From Sinohyriopsis cumingii (taxonomy: Eukaryota; Mollusca; Bivalvia; Unionida; Unionidae): a stretch of DNA of 64,000 nucleotides. Shown here one piece after another: positions 12,544 through 25,482 of the stretch (its first letter is position 1; each line of letters begins with the position of its first letter). Under the pieces are notes generated by a model. The model was not told the DNA's origin, did no database searches, and saw only the letters and a program-made list of their open reading frames with translations. The stretch is taken from assembly GCA_028554795.2 (NCBI GenBank), contig JAPYKE020000550.1, positions 124,001 through 188,000 of the forward strand. Reading direction: 5' to 3'. The translations under genes and the position numbers were made by a program.

Positions 12544-12960
12544 TAAATCCTTGAATGTATTGCCGTATAACACTGAAATGGTCAGTGAAACAGACTTGGA
12601 CTTTGATGAAGTAGGCAATTCCATGGAAAACAATTATAAAACTGAAAGTAATAATGCTTTAGGAACCTCATTAATGGAAAATTATGTGTGGCAGGATAAT
12701 GCTATATCCAAAAGTATTGAAGTTCTTGGTACAGCACTTATTGACAAATTGGGAAGTTCTTTGCAAGAAGATCTGTTAAAAAGTCATGATGCTTCAGATA
12801 CATCAGTTGCAGAGGAACACAGCACTTTTCAAGATGACAACATGACCAAGATGATGTTGATGGATTTGGGTCATCAATAACTTCTACAAAACCAGCATAT
12901 TCAATAAGTTGCTTCATGGATATCCAGGTGGAAAACCCATCATTTACTGAAGGTATCAAG
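12544..12960 (+). pseudogene. Orphan acidic exon with a frameshift
   Basis: A protein-like exon of 417 bp. It follows a plausible acceptor (CTGCCTGCAG) and ends at a good donor (ATCAAG before GTATGT). The first part reads about 90 codons rich in Asp, Glu, Ser and Asn (for example SETDLDFDEVGNSMEN). The open frame changes near 12,820 and then continues cleanly to the donor with DGFGSSITSTKPAYSISC and VENPSFTEGIK. The change implies one indel, from decay or sequence error. The next acceptor at 13,085 (TTTTTTCTTCAG) would add only Met and a stop in phase, so this may be the 3' end of a gene. I do not recognise the product; acidic low-complexity protein is typical of a linker region. Confidence 0.35.
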
Positions 12961-13445
12961 GTATGTAGCATCTTAAATGTTATACCATACAATATTTATA
13001 AACCTTAAAATAAATGCAATGTATCTGAGGATTTTATCTATTCTGCTTGTAATTAATTGTAATATCTACCATTTTTTTTCTTCAGATGTAGCAGTTAGCA
13101 GTTACATTATTTTATATGATTCTTCAATATCCTACTTCTGATTAAAATTTAGTATAATTTATTGTTTAACCAGGTGGTGTGGAACAATACATTTTGTAGA
13201 TGTAGGTATGTGTAGAATTTGTACAGTTTTTATTGTGCCATTAATATAAGCACATCACAGCAATACATAAATAAATGTTAGTCTGTTGATGTAGCTTCCA
13301 GTTCTAGCATGCAATTTAAGCCTCAAAATGGGGAGAGTGACACAAATGAATGCACTTAGCCACTTAAATGTTCACTTCATCATATAAAGATGTTCATGAT
13401 CTTAGTTATCCTTAGTTTTCATGTGACATCAAATGAATGCAAGTT

Positions 13446-13672
13446 GCCAAGTGGTCGTAAGCGCTCTCCATTACGGATCACTGCCATCCCAACCCTGTCT
13501 GTGTGGGTTCAAGTCTTGGATTTGGCTAATGTGGGTATGTGTGAAAGCTTGCCAGTAGCTTCTTGTGGGTCGGTGGTTCTTACCGGGGTTTTTCCGGGTT
13601 CTTCCTCCACCATTAATACTGGCCACCATGTATAGCCTTTCATGTGCTGAAAAATGGCATTAAACCCAACAA
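13446..13672 (+). mobile_element. SINE family B, full length
   Basis: Complete head (CCAAGTGGTCGTAAGCGCTC), middle and 3' end (ATGGCATTAAACCCAACAAC). It is flanked by an imperfect direct repeat, AATGAATGCAAGTT on the left and AATGTATGCAATTT on the right, which fits a target-site duplication. Confidence 0.9.
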
Positions 13673-14307
13673 CAAATGTATGCAATTTATCCAGAATTGC
13701 ATTTTAGCAAGAAATATGTTTGTTAATTAGTTATGACATTATTTGCAGCTGGAAGATAGGGCATGTGGTGATGCTTAGGTTTTAGTGTCATTTAAAAAAG
13801 CCGAAACAATTCTAATTTTCTTGTATTTTGAAGATAAAATGTTCATTGTTGAATCATTATAGGTATAAAGTGTGTTTTACTGATGTTTATGTTCTTGTAC
13901 CAAAACATGAAGTAAAATAAAAGAACAAAAAACAAATTTAAACTTATACATTTTATAACACAATTTAACTCTAAAGCCTACGATTTAAGCATATAAGTCT
14001 ATGATTTAAGCATATATAATTACACCTTTGATGATACATGCAAATCAAATAAGAGCAAACAATTAAGAACTTACAGTAACTCCAAACTGCTGGGAAAAGC
14101 TATGCAAAATGTAACAACATGCTTACAGAAGGCAAAACAATGTGTGAATTACTGTCTAAAAATGATAACAGAAACTGATATCAAACAAGCAAGATATTGA
14201 TACTGAACAATTGTTTTGAAAGCAGAGTTGAGTGCTTTTTTTGACAAAATAGCTGATGGGAAGGACAAAAAAGGAATGTTTCTTATTTTACTGATGGTGG
14301 AAAACGT

Positions 14308-14634
14308 GAGTGCATGTGTGATTTGGATTTTTAACATAGCTTTAACACTTTTTCAGTCATATCGCTAAGATGTCTGGAGAGTGACAGTTTATAGTGATGT
14401 TTAGCACTGGGGCATCATGCCGCAGACATGTTGCATGATGTCCCCACCCAGTCACAGTAACCTGGCATGCAGGCCGACCAGTCGTAACACTAACATCTTG
14501 ATGCTGATCGCCAAGCAAGGCATATGTTAGTACTGTACCATATTTGCAAGTCTTTGGTATGACTTGACCGGGAATCGAACCCATGACCTCCCGTATATGA
14601 GGCAGATGCTCTAACCACTAGACCACCAGAGCGG
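14308..14634 (-). mobile_element. SINE family A inside a decayed gene
   Basis: Reverse-oriented full-length copy, tail complement at the left and head complement at the right (TCTAACCACTAGACCACC). Flanking sequence is a near-duplicate (GATGGTGGAAAACGTG on the left, GATGGAAAGCGTG on the right). The insertion lies immediately upstream of the transposon-derived frame at 14,640. Confidence 0.88.
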
Positions 14635-14639
14635 TTGAT

Positions 14640-16075
14640 GGAAAGCGTGTTTGTGGATTTGCTTCAGATGTTTGTATATGATTGACAAACATTTATATTA
14701 CAAATACGTAAAGAAATCTAAGGGTGGCACAATTTCAGCTGGATACAGAAAAGAGAGTGGTAAAGGACAAGGAAGAGAACATGCAATATCTTGGCTTCAG
14801 GATTATGCATACCACCATGCTGACAGAATGACAGTTAATGGTGATATGATGCTGCCTTACAAATCTAAAAAATTAACAATATACGAGCAGAATCTGCATG
14901 AAAAAACAAATGATCCATGCAATTAGTCGGTCAACATTTTTGGACATGTGGAATCAAAGTTTCCATCACCTGAAGTTAAAACAGGTTAGGAAATTTTCTT
15001 AGACCATGATTTAATTAACTTGACTTGTTGTATAATTGCCATAGTTCATATGCAGATTATTGATAAATCCATGACTCTAACTCTCACATGAGAATATGGA
15101 CAGTACTGTCCATGCGAAATCTGAAGTCTATTGGCCTTAATATCAAGTGTTGTTTTGCAATTGCATGCAGTTTAATGTTTATCATTACTACAAAGTATTC
15201 AAAAACTTGACACAATCTTTCAACTTCTGGTCTAACAGATACTGAATGTAAACTGGGTAAATCAAATAATTTAATATTAAATCGATCAAGGCCATCTTGA
15301 AAATATTCTCACTACTAAATATTACAAAATATTTTAGAAGTTTATATTCAGTTTTCATAATAAATGTATTATTCTGCTTTTTGTAAAGGCAGATATTATA
15401 TGATCCTGCCAAGACATTAAGAGGTTAGTGTTAAGACTGCTTGATCTGGTGTCAGGATAATGTGACTGGGTGGGACATCATGCCCCAACATCTATATAAA
15501 CTGCCACACTGTGGGCATTGTAGCGATATGACTGAAAAATGGTTAAAGCTACTTTTAAAATCCAAATCACACACACATTTACGATCCAGCCTGTCCATCC
15601 ATCTATATATATGCTGATACATACATACTTAATGTAGGTTCTTAAGAAATGCAGGTGGAGATCTGAAAGATGGCATACGTAATAGGCTTCATAACTACAC
15701 ACTTGGGTCTTCCCATTCTCCAGTGATGCCCTTGGGTAAGCTCCTGGAAGCTGTTGAGAGCACCCTATAACCATATATTGTTTTAAAGGTCATATTGTAA
15801 GCTGTGTGCATGGTGGATCAAAATAGCATTAACAAAATTTCCATGCTCGTGTCTGCAATGTTTTCAAATAAACTATTTTATCTTTTCAGAAAACTGATGA
15901 GGACAAAATTCTGTATTAGTGGAGACAATGACTCTATGCATAGGCTATATGTTGAAAAGAGATCGATGGAAGAGCAGAACAGAATTTATATGAAACTAAC
16001 AGCCTCCTAAGGAAAGAATTACCCAAATATCTGCCTTATATGGAAGAACTACCAGAAATAACAGCATGAGATGCC
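14640..16075 (+). pseudogene. Decayed transposon-derived gene
   Basis: The frame at 14,650-14,926 reads like a family of animal transposon-derived proteins I know by pattern only: a segment GISxAGYRxxxGxxxAREHAISWLQDYA, then DxMxxxGDMMLPYKxKKLxIYEQ. In another frame just after it comes SRSTFLDMWNQSFHHLKLK, the expected next block, which ends at a donor (AAACAG before GTTAGG). A further piece after an acceptor near 15,890 has the matching HRLYVEKRSMEEQN block. In this family these blocks precede a DDE-like nuclease, which is not visible here. Frame changes, stops and a SINE upstream show it is dead. Family assignment is from memory of the motif order. Confidence 0.4.
15415..15578 (+). mobile_element. 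SINE family A, 5'-truncated
   Basis: Starts in the body at ACATTAAGAGGTTAGTG and runs to the CACACACATT tail. The tRNA-like head is absent, as expected of truncated reverse transcription. Confidence 0.88.
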
Positions 16076-16384
16076 AGTGACATTTTAATTCTATTACATG
16101 AGAAAGAAATTGTGCATTGCATTACTGTTGAAAATATCTATATTTCATGATGATTAAAATGTTGTGTACACGTGCTTCAATATACTGAATATCTTTTAAA
16201 TTCTATAAATAGCACCTTCAACAATCTAAACTACACTGTATAATTACTGGCCATACTATTAAACCAGGCTTGTTGATGACAGCTTCAGAACAATGCAGTC
16301 TCCTAGGAACAACATTTTTACAAAAGGATTTCAAGTATAACAATGTAGAAATGCTACATTTGCAAGTAATATTATGTCATCAGA

Positions 16385-17222
16385 GAGCAATGTAGTATTG
16401 TTACTACATCAGGTTTGGAAATCACAAAACCAGTGCCCTAGAAATAGGGTATTGTTACTACATGGGTTTGGTGGAAGGCTATGTAGTATTGTTACTACAT
16501 CAGGTTTGGAAATCACAAAATCAGTGCCCTGGAAATAGGGTATTGTTACTACATGTGTTTGGGGGGTAGCTATGTAGTATTGTTACTACATCTGGCTTGG
16601 AAATCACAAAACCAGTGCTCTAGAAATAGGGTATTGTTACTAAATGGGTTTGAGGGAGAGCTATGTAGTATTGTTACTACATCTGGATTGGAAATCACAA
16701 AACCAGTGCCCTAGAAATAGGGTATTGTTACTACATGGGTTTGGGGGAAGGCTATGTAGTATTGTTACTACATCAGATTTTGAAGAAAACAAATCAGTGC
16801 CTAGAAATAGGGTATTGTTACTACATGTGTTTGGGGGAAGGCTATGTAGTATTGTTACTCCATCAGAATTTGAAGAAAACAAATCGATGCCTAGAAATAG
16901 GGTATTGTTACTACATGTGTTGGGGGGAAGGCTATGTAGTATTGTTACTACATCAGATTTTGAAGAAAACAAATCAGTGCCTAGAAATAGGGTATTGTTA
17001 CTACATGGGTTTGGGGGAAGGCTATGTAGTATTGTTACTACATCAGATTTTGAAGAAAACAAATCAATGCCTAGAAATAGGGTATTGTTACTACATGGGT
17101 CTGGCAGAGAGCTATGTAGTATTGTTGCTACATCAGGTTTTAGAGATCACAAAATTCATGGTGGGAAATAGGATATTGTTAATGCATATGTTTGGGAATT
17201 AACCATGTAGTATTGTTACTAG
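16385..17222. repeat. Minisatellite, 91/90-bp units
   Basis: About nine to ten tandem units. Starts of GCTATGTAGTATTG at 16,478, 16,569, 16,660, 16,751, 16,841, 16,931, 17,021 and 17,111 give periods of 91, 91, 91, 90, 90, 90 and 90. Left units carry GGAAATCACAAAACCAGTGC; right units carry TTGAAGAAAACAAATCAGTG, so there are two subfamilies. Each unit contains a perfect hairpin, ATGTAGTA-TTGT-TACTACAT, and a second copy of TATTGTTACTACAT. Since 90 is a multiple of three, open frames of 133-175 codons appear on both strands without being genes. Confidence 0.96.
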
Positions 17223-17499
17223 TATATTTACTAGTACAACATGATTCTCTTTACAACTTCTTGTGCTTCTTCTTATTAAACTTGATATTGTGTGTACAGG
17301 GTTTAAAATTCCCTTAAAAAGGACAAGCAAGCAATTCCTTTTTTATTCTGACAGCCATTATACATAATGTGATAATGACGAAAAACGTTGCAAGATATTT
17401 GACCAAAAAAAAGTGACTGGGATAATCTATGGGATTAAATGGCCATCAGGAACCATCTGAACTAATAATACCTGACTATACAGAACCCAATCATATTAC

Positions 17500-20400
17500 A
17501 GGTACATTTCACAATCTGTGGTCGTATATGTGGTCGTATATGGACAGGCATTTATGGACAGACATTTAAACGTTGACTCTGGGTTGCACATTTCCCAGCA
17601 CGACTTCATTATATCATACTCAGTTTATTATTTTTCATTGGAACATCTGGACTTGTTCAGCCAATATGTTGTCATATATTTTCATGTACGTGTCGATGAC
17701 CCTGGAGCTGGTTATCGATATTGTCCGTAATTCTCTCTGACAAGACTCTCTTCTTGGACGCTGCCGGTGATAGAATGCTGGTCCCTGGTGTGCATACGGA
17801 AAACTGACTCGCTGAATCTATTATGTCTTTATATAATAGTAACCTATTACGAATGAAGATTAGCTTTAGTAAAAATCATCTTAGGAAAATAACGCAATAA
17901 CAAAGTTATTGCGGAGTTATTGAGACTTTCTCCCAAAACCTTAAAATAAATTGTTATCGATGTTTAACCATAATTCAGTCTAAGAAAACTTTCTTATGAG
18001 AGGATGCCGACGGGCGAATGAGGGTCCATGATTCGAATTTTGAAAATTGATTAATTGAACTTATTATGACTTTAAATAATAAGGTTCTTTCACGAAGTGA
18101 AGGTCGGCCTTATCAAAAATCATCTTGGGTAAATAAATATCGCAAAAACAAAATGAGTGTGGAGTTCCAATGATACTTTCTCCAACAAAATTAACAGGAA
18201 TTTTTTTCCAATCTGGCTGATCCAAATACAGTTCGATCAGATTAATACAGCCAAACACAATATCGTCTCAATGGTATTAAAATGGTCTGAATCAAAGGAG
18301 AAGCGATTGCGAAAGACTAGTGAAATTTTTCCATTCTTTGTAGCTGTTCACATGGTGTTAGCAGCAATGGATCCAGCGCATGCAAAATCCGCCGCGTTAG
18401 GGGATGTTGGCACAACATATAGGGTGGCTTTGAAATTGGAGTTGGAGCCTCTCGGGAACGAATAGCCTATCATAAGCAAAAAATGAAATGAAACGCCTTC
18501 TTTTACAAGGATCGTCGAATACGACCTGTAAGAGGTCTTCGATTTCCTGAAACAACACGAAAAATGAGCCGATGTTGATTTACTCGCGATGGTAAAATCA
18601 GTCAAGTATGTTTGTGGCAACACCTCACCATCCTTTGTGTTTCGATTCATAGTCACCACTAATTTAAGTTCTTAATTATTTGACCGAAGACGTTGGGCGA
18701 CGACCATCCGACTCTGCCGTAAGAAAATCGGCTTGGTGGCCCCATATGTGATGATCGTGATGTTGAATTTTTAAATGCACTGGCGGGAAGTAAAGCCTCT
18801 TTATTTAGGACGCCACAAACACTTACTGAATTCACAGTTAGCTGTGTTTATCATAACAAAACATTCTATTAACATTTATGGACGTGACTCGTCCGATGAT
18901 GACGTGCTGGTGTAGTGTAGATGCGAGCTTGTGATTTTTCAAGAACTAACTGGTAAACGGCAGTCTTCTAATGTTGACATTCAATAGGTTGTTGTCAGGT
19001 TGAGAGGCGTTGTCGCAGTTAATTTTCACGTGATAAGTGAATTCGGAGAAATCAAAGACTTTGGCATGTCGGTTGCATTTATCTGAAAATATGTTGATTA
19101 TGCTGAAGTTACAACAAAGCAATATGTGGATGAACAAATCGTCATCGAGCCCGGACCACCACGTGTAATAACTGTATTGAACATAAATAAAGCAATATTA
19201 ATCAAAGGAGTAAAAAGTATACGCATTAATCTTAGTAAGTGGTCTTCTTTTTCTGCTCTAATCCCAGTGGTGTTGATAGACTTAAACTTCATATCTTAAA
19301 GGTGTGTGAGTCCCGATGATAATTTTTATTTTAACCGAACACAACGTTGGGATGTTTGGGTGGAATTGTAACCGTTAGGATGCTGTTTTTATATGGCCAA
19401 TAATACCGAGGGAGATACCAAAGACTGCTTCTGTAATGTTTGCATTTACAGTATCAAAAAATTAACCTTCGAAGATACAATTCATTTCGATGTATTCAAC
19501 ATTTATCTAAGAGGATACTTTAAGGTCTTTGGAGTTTGTGGTTAAGATCATATTGTTCATTACATTCAAGTAATTGATACTGACCGTGGTGATTATATTG
19601 CGGAATGTACCGACGGGGCGGTGGATCAACTGATAGCGGATGCTACCATCACACTAATTTTGTTCCATTTGTCGCTAAATATTTGCTTCAGAGCTATAAT
19701 ATTACCGGACCTTTGTATACTTTGCAATATAATGTGTTTACGGGTCAAATTGAAATCGATACCTAGAACCATCCAACTGAATCAATACCAACTCGAGACA
19801 AGCTTTGAATGACTGCATTGTAACGTAAATATGATTGATCGTTGAAGGATCCACCAGATGTGAAAACACTATTTATTTCTACAAAGGGGAAGTGAAATTC
19901 AGCGCGGTATCCACCCGAAGTACGTAGACTCACGAATATGGTACACAAACATTGGCTAAATTGACACAAAAAGAGCTCTACTATTATTCAACAAGGCCGC
20001 ACTTATTAGGGTAATGGTTCTTAGATAAAGACGATCGTTATATGTATACAAAAGCATATGAGTAATCAATGTTTTTTTCAATGAAAATGGTGCTTGGCCA
20101 CCGGAACACACAGGCGCTGGAGATTCAAATATTCCTTTCTATGATTGTATGACAGTTTTGCTAGTAATAAAAGAGTAACTGTTAAATGTACGTGTATGTC
20201 TTGTACCTGATCAAGTTCGGTCTGCCAAACAATTGTGCTGCGCGGTTACATTATTAACAGAATGACTATTATCGGCGTTCACATTTACTGACGTGTAAAA
20301 TTAATCGGGGCGGAACTGCATCTGCAAAATTAAATTGTCAAGAGAACCGCGCTACGTATACAATGCAAACGTGCACGTGTTCTTGCTAATGCAGCTTGTT

Positions 20401-20760
20401 GAATCGCCACCGGAGCACTATCGTTCTGGTTGTGGCTGCAATCACGGCAACATCAACCTAAATAGGTGCTCCAATCGAATTGTTGTCGTAGGTGTGTCGA
20501 CAATAATCGGTGTTGTGAGTGGTGCTAGTAAATTAACTTCAATACGGTTAAATTTAAAAGTAAGTGTCTATTCGGACCTGCTTACAGCGGGACAAAGTAG
20601 TCAAAACGCGATTGGTAAACTGTATTCGGTTGTTATAGAGGATACAATAATAAGCTTGTGATGACGAATATGAAAATTCACAGACAGCTTCGAGCACTGA
20701 TCATGTACAGGGTGGTAGTGGATTTGCAAACAATAAAATTCGAGTAAAACTTGTACAGTA
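17500..20760 (+). pseudogene. Decayed multi-ORF element, unidentified
   Basis: This stretch is visibly richer in CpG than its flanks and holds broken but protein-like plus-strand segments. Near 18,340: VLAAMDPAHAKSAALGDV. Near 18,735: ENRLGGPICDDRDVEFLNAL. At 19,090-19,300: a 70-codon open segment starting YVDYAEVTTKQYVDEQI, which resembles the TTKxYVDxxI motif of phage tail-fibre-like proteins found in some invertebrate elements. At 19,610-19,770: RGGGSTDSGCYHHTNFVPF and on. At 20,470-20,720: KLTSIRLNLKVSVYSDLL followed in another frame by CDDEYENSQT, which fits a conserved hypothetical invertebrate family. Stops and frame changes separate them. I cannot name the element, and the minus strand also has open pieces. 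Confidence 0.35.
17760..18190. repeat. Tandem duplication, about 241-bp unit
   Basis: Two diverged copies: the first from CTGCCGGTGA at 17,761, the second from ATGCCGACGG at 18,003. They share the order TTATTATG/TTAAATAATA, AAAAATCATCTT, ACTTTCTCC at the same spacing, with many substitutions. The repeat sits inside the decayed element region and both copies have protein-like minus-strand and plus-strand pieces, so this may be duplicated coding sequence. Confidence 0.7.
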
Positions 20761-21149
20761 GTGTTAGAGTTGGCTGTGCTAGTTACTGATCATGGTCAAT
20801 GCGTCGCTCTTGCATGACTCTGGAGTAGGGGGTATAATGGAGGTTTTGTATAATTCGGTTTTATAAAGTCCACTGCCTTCTATCCCTATTACTCTGGCCA
20901 CTTGTTTTGTCCACTTCAATTTTGTGTATTATCAATCCACGAGTTGCACATAAGATGTGTAATTTTCATAAAATGAAAAAGATTTTCATTGGGGACAGAA
21001 GGCCGTAACCTAGAAAAAAAACGACAACAAAAAAAACGGCCTTTAGCCCCTACTTCATAACCATAATGACTGCATTAAAAGAACAACCTGCACACTGAAA
21101 AAAATATATGTATTTTATATAGACTTTACAAATACTTTCTGTACTCTTT

Positions 21150-21350
21150 CCCGTGCCTGCGTGAGCTCGAGTCTCGGATTCGGCTAATGTGGTTATGTGA
21201 GAAAGCTTGCCGGTAGCTTCTCGTGGGTCAGTGGTTCTTTCCGGGGGTTTCCCGTGTTCTTCCTCCACCATTTATACTGGCCGCCATGTATAGCCTATCT
21301 TGTGCTGAAAAATGGCGTTAAACACTACAACAACTACAACTACAACTACA
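21150..21350 (+). mobile_element. SINE family B, 5'-truncated
   Basis: Begins in the head at GCCTGCGTGAGCTCGAGTCT and continues through the middle to the 3' end (AAATGGCGTTAAACAC) with an extended CAACTACAACTACAACT tail. Confidence 0.88.
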
Positions 21351-21599
21351 ACTTTCCCGTGCCAGTTAATTCAAGTCCGTTTTCCTCAATAGGTCTTATT
21401 CTCATTTATCTTGAAAGGAGAAGAAGGTTATCGCTTTGTATTCCTATCAATGTAGAACGTTTCATTAGCTAAATTTTGTAGTTAAGGCAAATTAGGATTG
21501 CATGTTGTAACACAACGATATTTTCCAAACTTTGCAGTCATATGGTTTATATACTAAGCGCATTTGTTATAATCTCTCTTCATTTCTTGATTACAGTTT

Positions 21600-21745
21600 A
21601 CCGCACCAGTGGCTTAAATGGTTAGAGCGTTCGCCTTAACGCAGGATGTCGTGGAATCAAGCACCCACCTAATCATAAAAAAGTCTTATAAAAATGGTAC
21701 TAACAGCTGCCTCGGTTGGAGCTCAGCATTAAGAGGTTAGTGCTA
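21600..21745 (+). mobile_element. SINE family A, 3'-truncated
   Basis: Diverged head (AGTGGCTTAAATGGTTAGAG) and first part of the body to CATTAAGAGGTTAGTG, then it stops. The missing 3' end means a later deletion or rearrangement. It lies just downstream of the second zinc-finger exon on the minus strand. Confidence 0.8.
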
Positions 21746-21792
21746 CAAATCACAAACACTTGATTACATTTAGCAACAATATTTGTTCTTAC

Positions 21793-21867
21793 CTTGGTAA
21801 TACTTCATATGATTCGTTAACTCGTTGCATGTGGAGAAACTCCTTTCACAATTGCGACATGAATAAA
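21793..21867 (-). CDS. Zinc-finger exon 2 of the HEPN gene, finger degraded
   Basis: A 75-bp exon flanked by an acceptor (CGTATAG) and donor (CAAG before GTAAGA). Both ends are in phase 1, as in the exon at 26,908-26,982. It encodes one C2H2-type finger: Cys-x2-Cys (CRNC), twelve residues including the usual Phe (SFST) and Leu (ELTNH), the first His, then MKYY where the second zinc-binding His should be. The last ligand is thus Tyr. The exon and flanking intron are a diverged copy of the unit about 5.1 kb to the right. It may be a decaying exon or a variant finger. The next exon to the left was not found. Confidence 0.6.
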
Positions 21868-23110
21868 CTATACGAAAGAGATAAATAAAAGGAGATTAAT
21901 TCATAATAGAAATGTTAATATACATGTAAATATATATTATGATTTCAAATTGTTTGCATTATTTGTGTTTGGAAACGCTGATATTTAATACATTCTGAAA
22001 ATCTATTTGAACAGGTAAACTATTTGCAATGCCATCGGACGTATCATCTTATTAAAATTAGCTCTACAGCTTAACATTCAAAGTTTCTCAAAAATGGTCT
22101 TGTTAGTATCACTAAAATACACACCGACACGATTTCATTGCAACATCAGGACAAAATATGCGCAACCTTGGATGGAAACCTTAGTTCCTTTTTGAGTATC
22201 ACGATGACAGATTCTTTGGTATTGAAACATATGAATTTCAAAGGACTGTCCTATTTTATGATACTATTTAAAGTGATTCCTACCCTCAAGTACTCTACGA
22301 AAGGAACAAATATTTATAATGTAAGACTCAAGCACTTAAAATGAGTTTATACAGTCTTTCTAGTATCAATTTGTTGCTCGTTTCCATTCTACGGAGTTAA
22401 ACTTGATCGTCATCCTCTTGAAAAACATGACATTATGAAATTTCTGAAAAGCGTACTTCATAACAACATTATAAACAAATAGACCACAATCTGCAAGGCA
22501 AGTAGATATTTAAATACATTACAATTATTTTTCAGAGTGCAGTTTGGCCTTGAAATAGGTGTCAATTGAAACAAGTTGATTTGCGTCCAGTTACGAATTA
22601 TATATTATGTTAATGGGTCCTCTACGTTGGGAAATCCAAATGAAATTATAATATTACAGATTTCCCAAAGAAGGTGCTTTTCGAATTCATCTAAATAGTA
22701 CTTGGTAGAGTTAAGTTAGAGAAAGTAATCAAGTCACTTTAACTCATCCCATTTATCTCTAATGAATTGTCGAGGTTTGTATTAAAGTGTACGCAAATTC
22801 AGCAAAGTTAGTAAATAGTTAAATGTTGATTTTCTTTTAAAAAATGTCTTCACTATTTTCGACAGGCAATGTGTTTTCAGTATCCATGTTCTGCAAATGA
22901 AAAGCAATTATTGGATGTGTAAAAGCAAAACGTAAGGATCCTTGCAATCACTGAAGTTTTACATATTCTCGAGTTCCACTGTGCATAAGGACGAAGTAAA
23001 AATGACACTAAATATGACAATGGTGTCGAAAATATGTCTTGTTATGCGTTTTGAAATTAAGATTACATAAATAATAACAGTAAATTCGATTTATTCTGTA
23101 CTTAGCAGTA
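21868..23110. repeat. Duplicated intron segment (left copy)
   Basis: Matches 26,983-28,200 at the same offset of about 5,115 bp with substitutions and indels. Aligned landmarks include GTGATTCCTACCCTCAAGTA versus GTGATTTCTACCCACAAGTG, AAGCACTTAAAATG versus AAGCACTTAATATG, AATCCAAATGAAATTATAAT versus AATCCAAATGAAATAATAAT, and GTTATGCGTTTTGAAATTAA versus GTTATGCGTATTTAAACTAA. Similarity fades near 23,110/28,200. Confidence 0.7.
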
Positions 23111-24520
23111 TAACACATATGACATCAGTGTTATTTCTACAACTTTGTTTCTCATACCAAACCATATTAGAAATGCTAAGAAAAGATTTTTATATATAGT
23201 TTTGCATCGCTTTACTTTGCTTTCAATATTTTAAGTCAGGTACTTCGATGGGATGTGAACTATATGAAAAAAGTTTTAATTTCAAAAGACTATTAATAAT
23301 TGTGCAATAATTAATGCAAAGATTAAATCAAATTAATCTTGAATGAAGTTCGCCATTCAAGCACATGCATTTACCATTTTATTCATGTGCTCGAATGTAT
23401 GAATAACATGTATAACGGTGACAATGTAGGAGCCCCCACTCAACTTAAATGCAACATTGTAAGAAATATGTGTGTAAGTATGTTATATCTACTCATACGA
23501 AACACACAGAGTCTCATTTATGGATACTGATCATCACCTATTTTTGATGGTCATATAGCTAAATAGAACTATCCATCTTAGGTGTATTTATACAAATCGT
23601 AGATGATACCTAAATGTATCACTCGTTTGGCAATCAGTGTTCGGATTTGTGATTCTAGACCCTATCTAAATAATTGTTCGGCAATGAACCAAGCCATGCA
23701 AAAAGAAACTATGCTAAATTCCATCCACAGTTTAATGTCCGCTTTAAGAAAAAAATACAATTAAATAGTTTATATCATATTATTAAACATTTTGAAATAA
23801 AAATGTAAAGTGAAAAGAAAGAATATATAGGAAGAAATATTAATACTCTATATAAAATACGTTTGGTAGCCGTCATTACTGTACCTCGGAAGGTCAGGCG
23901 AATTATCTACAATGACATATACATTGATTAATTTGACCAATCAAATTAGACTGATTATATCCGGTGGAGAGATAACTGACCAACTAATGTTGCTACGAAA
24001 ATTCCATTAGTTTGTCAATTATCATGAGGTTCATATATGTATGGAAGTCGGTCCAGAATTGCAACGAGGATATATTGTTTGATCTTGAGTTCTATTTTGG
24101 TTCTTCAACATACAATTTTGATTTCAAACTATGCATAAAACATCCTTGTAAGAGGTGTAACATAATCACAGCGACATTTTGCCGTTTTAAAAACTGACGA
24201 AATCAAGGCAAATTAAGAATCTAAATGTAATATTGTATTTTGAGAATTACTGATAGTTTCTTCATGATGTATATGTTAATATTTCAAGTAATTTAACAAG
24301 ATATTTATTTTAAATTATTCCTCCCCATTTATAAAAGGAATCATTTTTTTTTCTGCTGTAAGATAAGTTGAAAAGACATGAAAACATTTTATTGTGACCT
24401 AGTTTTGGTGTTCAATTCATTTCATTCGAAGACTGCACACAGGTTGCCACATTAGGTGGTAATATGTAAAATCTATCAAAACGCTATTGCAGACTTCCTC
24501 TTTTAAATCAGTAATACAAA
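23111..24520. other. AT-rich intronic DNA, no feature seen
   Basis: No repeat family or exon recognised. If the HEPN gene model is right, this lies in the intron between the two finger exons. Confidence 0.4.
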
Positions 24521-24529
24521 TAAACATGG

Positions 24530-25482
<953 letters not shown>

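Noticed and set aside
15478..15774. 98-codon minus-strand frame
   Set aside because: Much of it is antisense to a SINE A fragment; no domain.
16644..17202. Open frames of 175, 155 and 133 codons on both strands
   Set aside because: They arise because the tandem unit is 90 bp, a multiple of three without stops. Openness in several frames and on both strands argues against coding.
16385..17222. CRISPR-like regular repeats
   Set aside because: Whole 90-bp units repeat, not short repeats with unique spacers, and the genome is eukaryotic.
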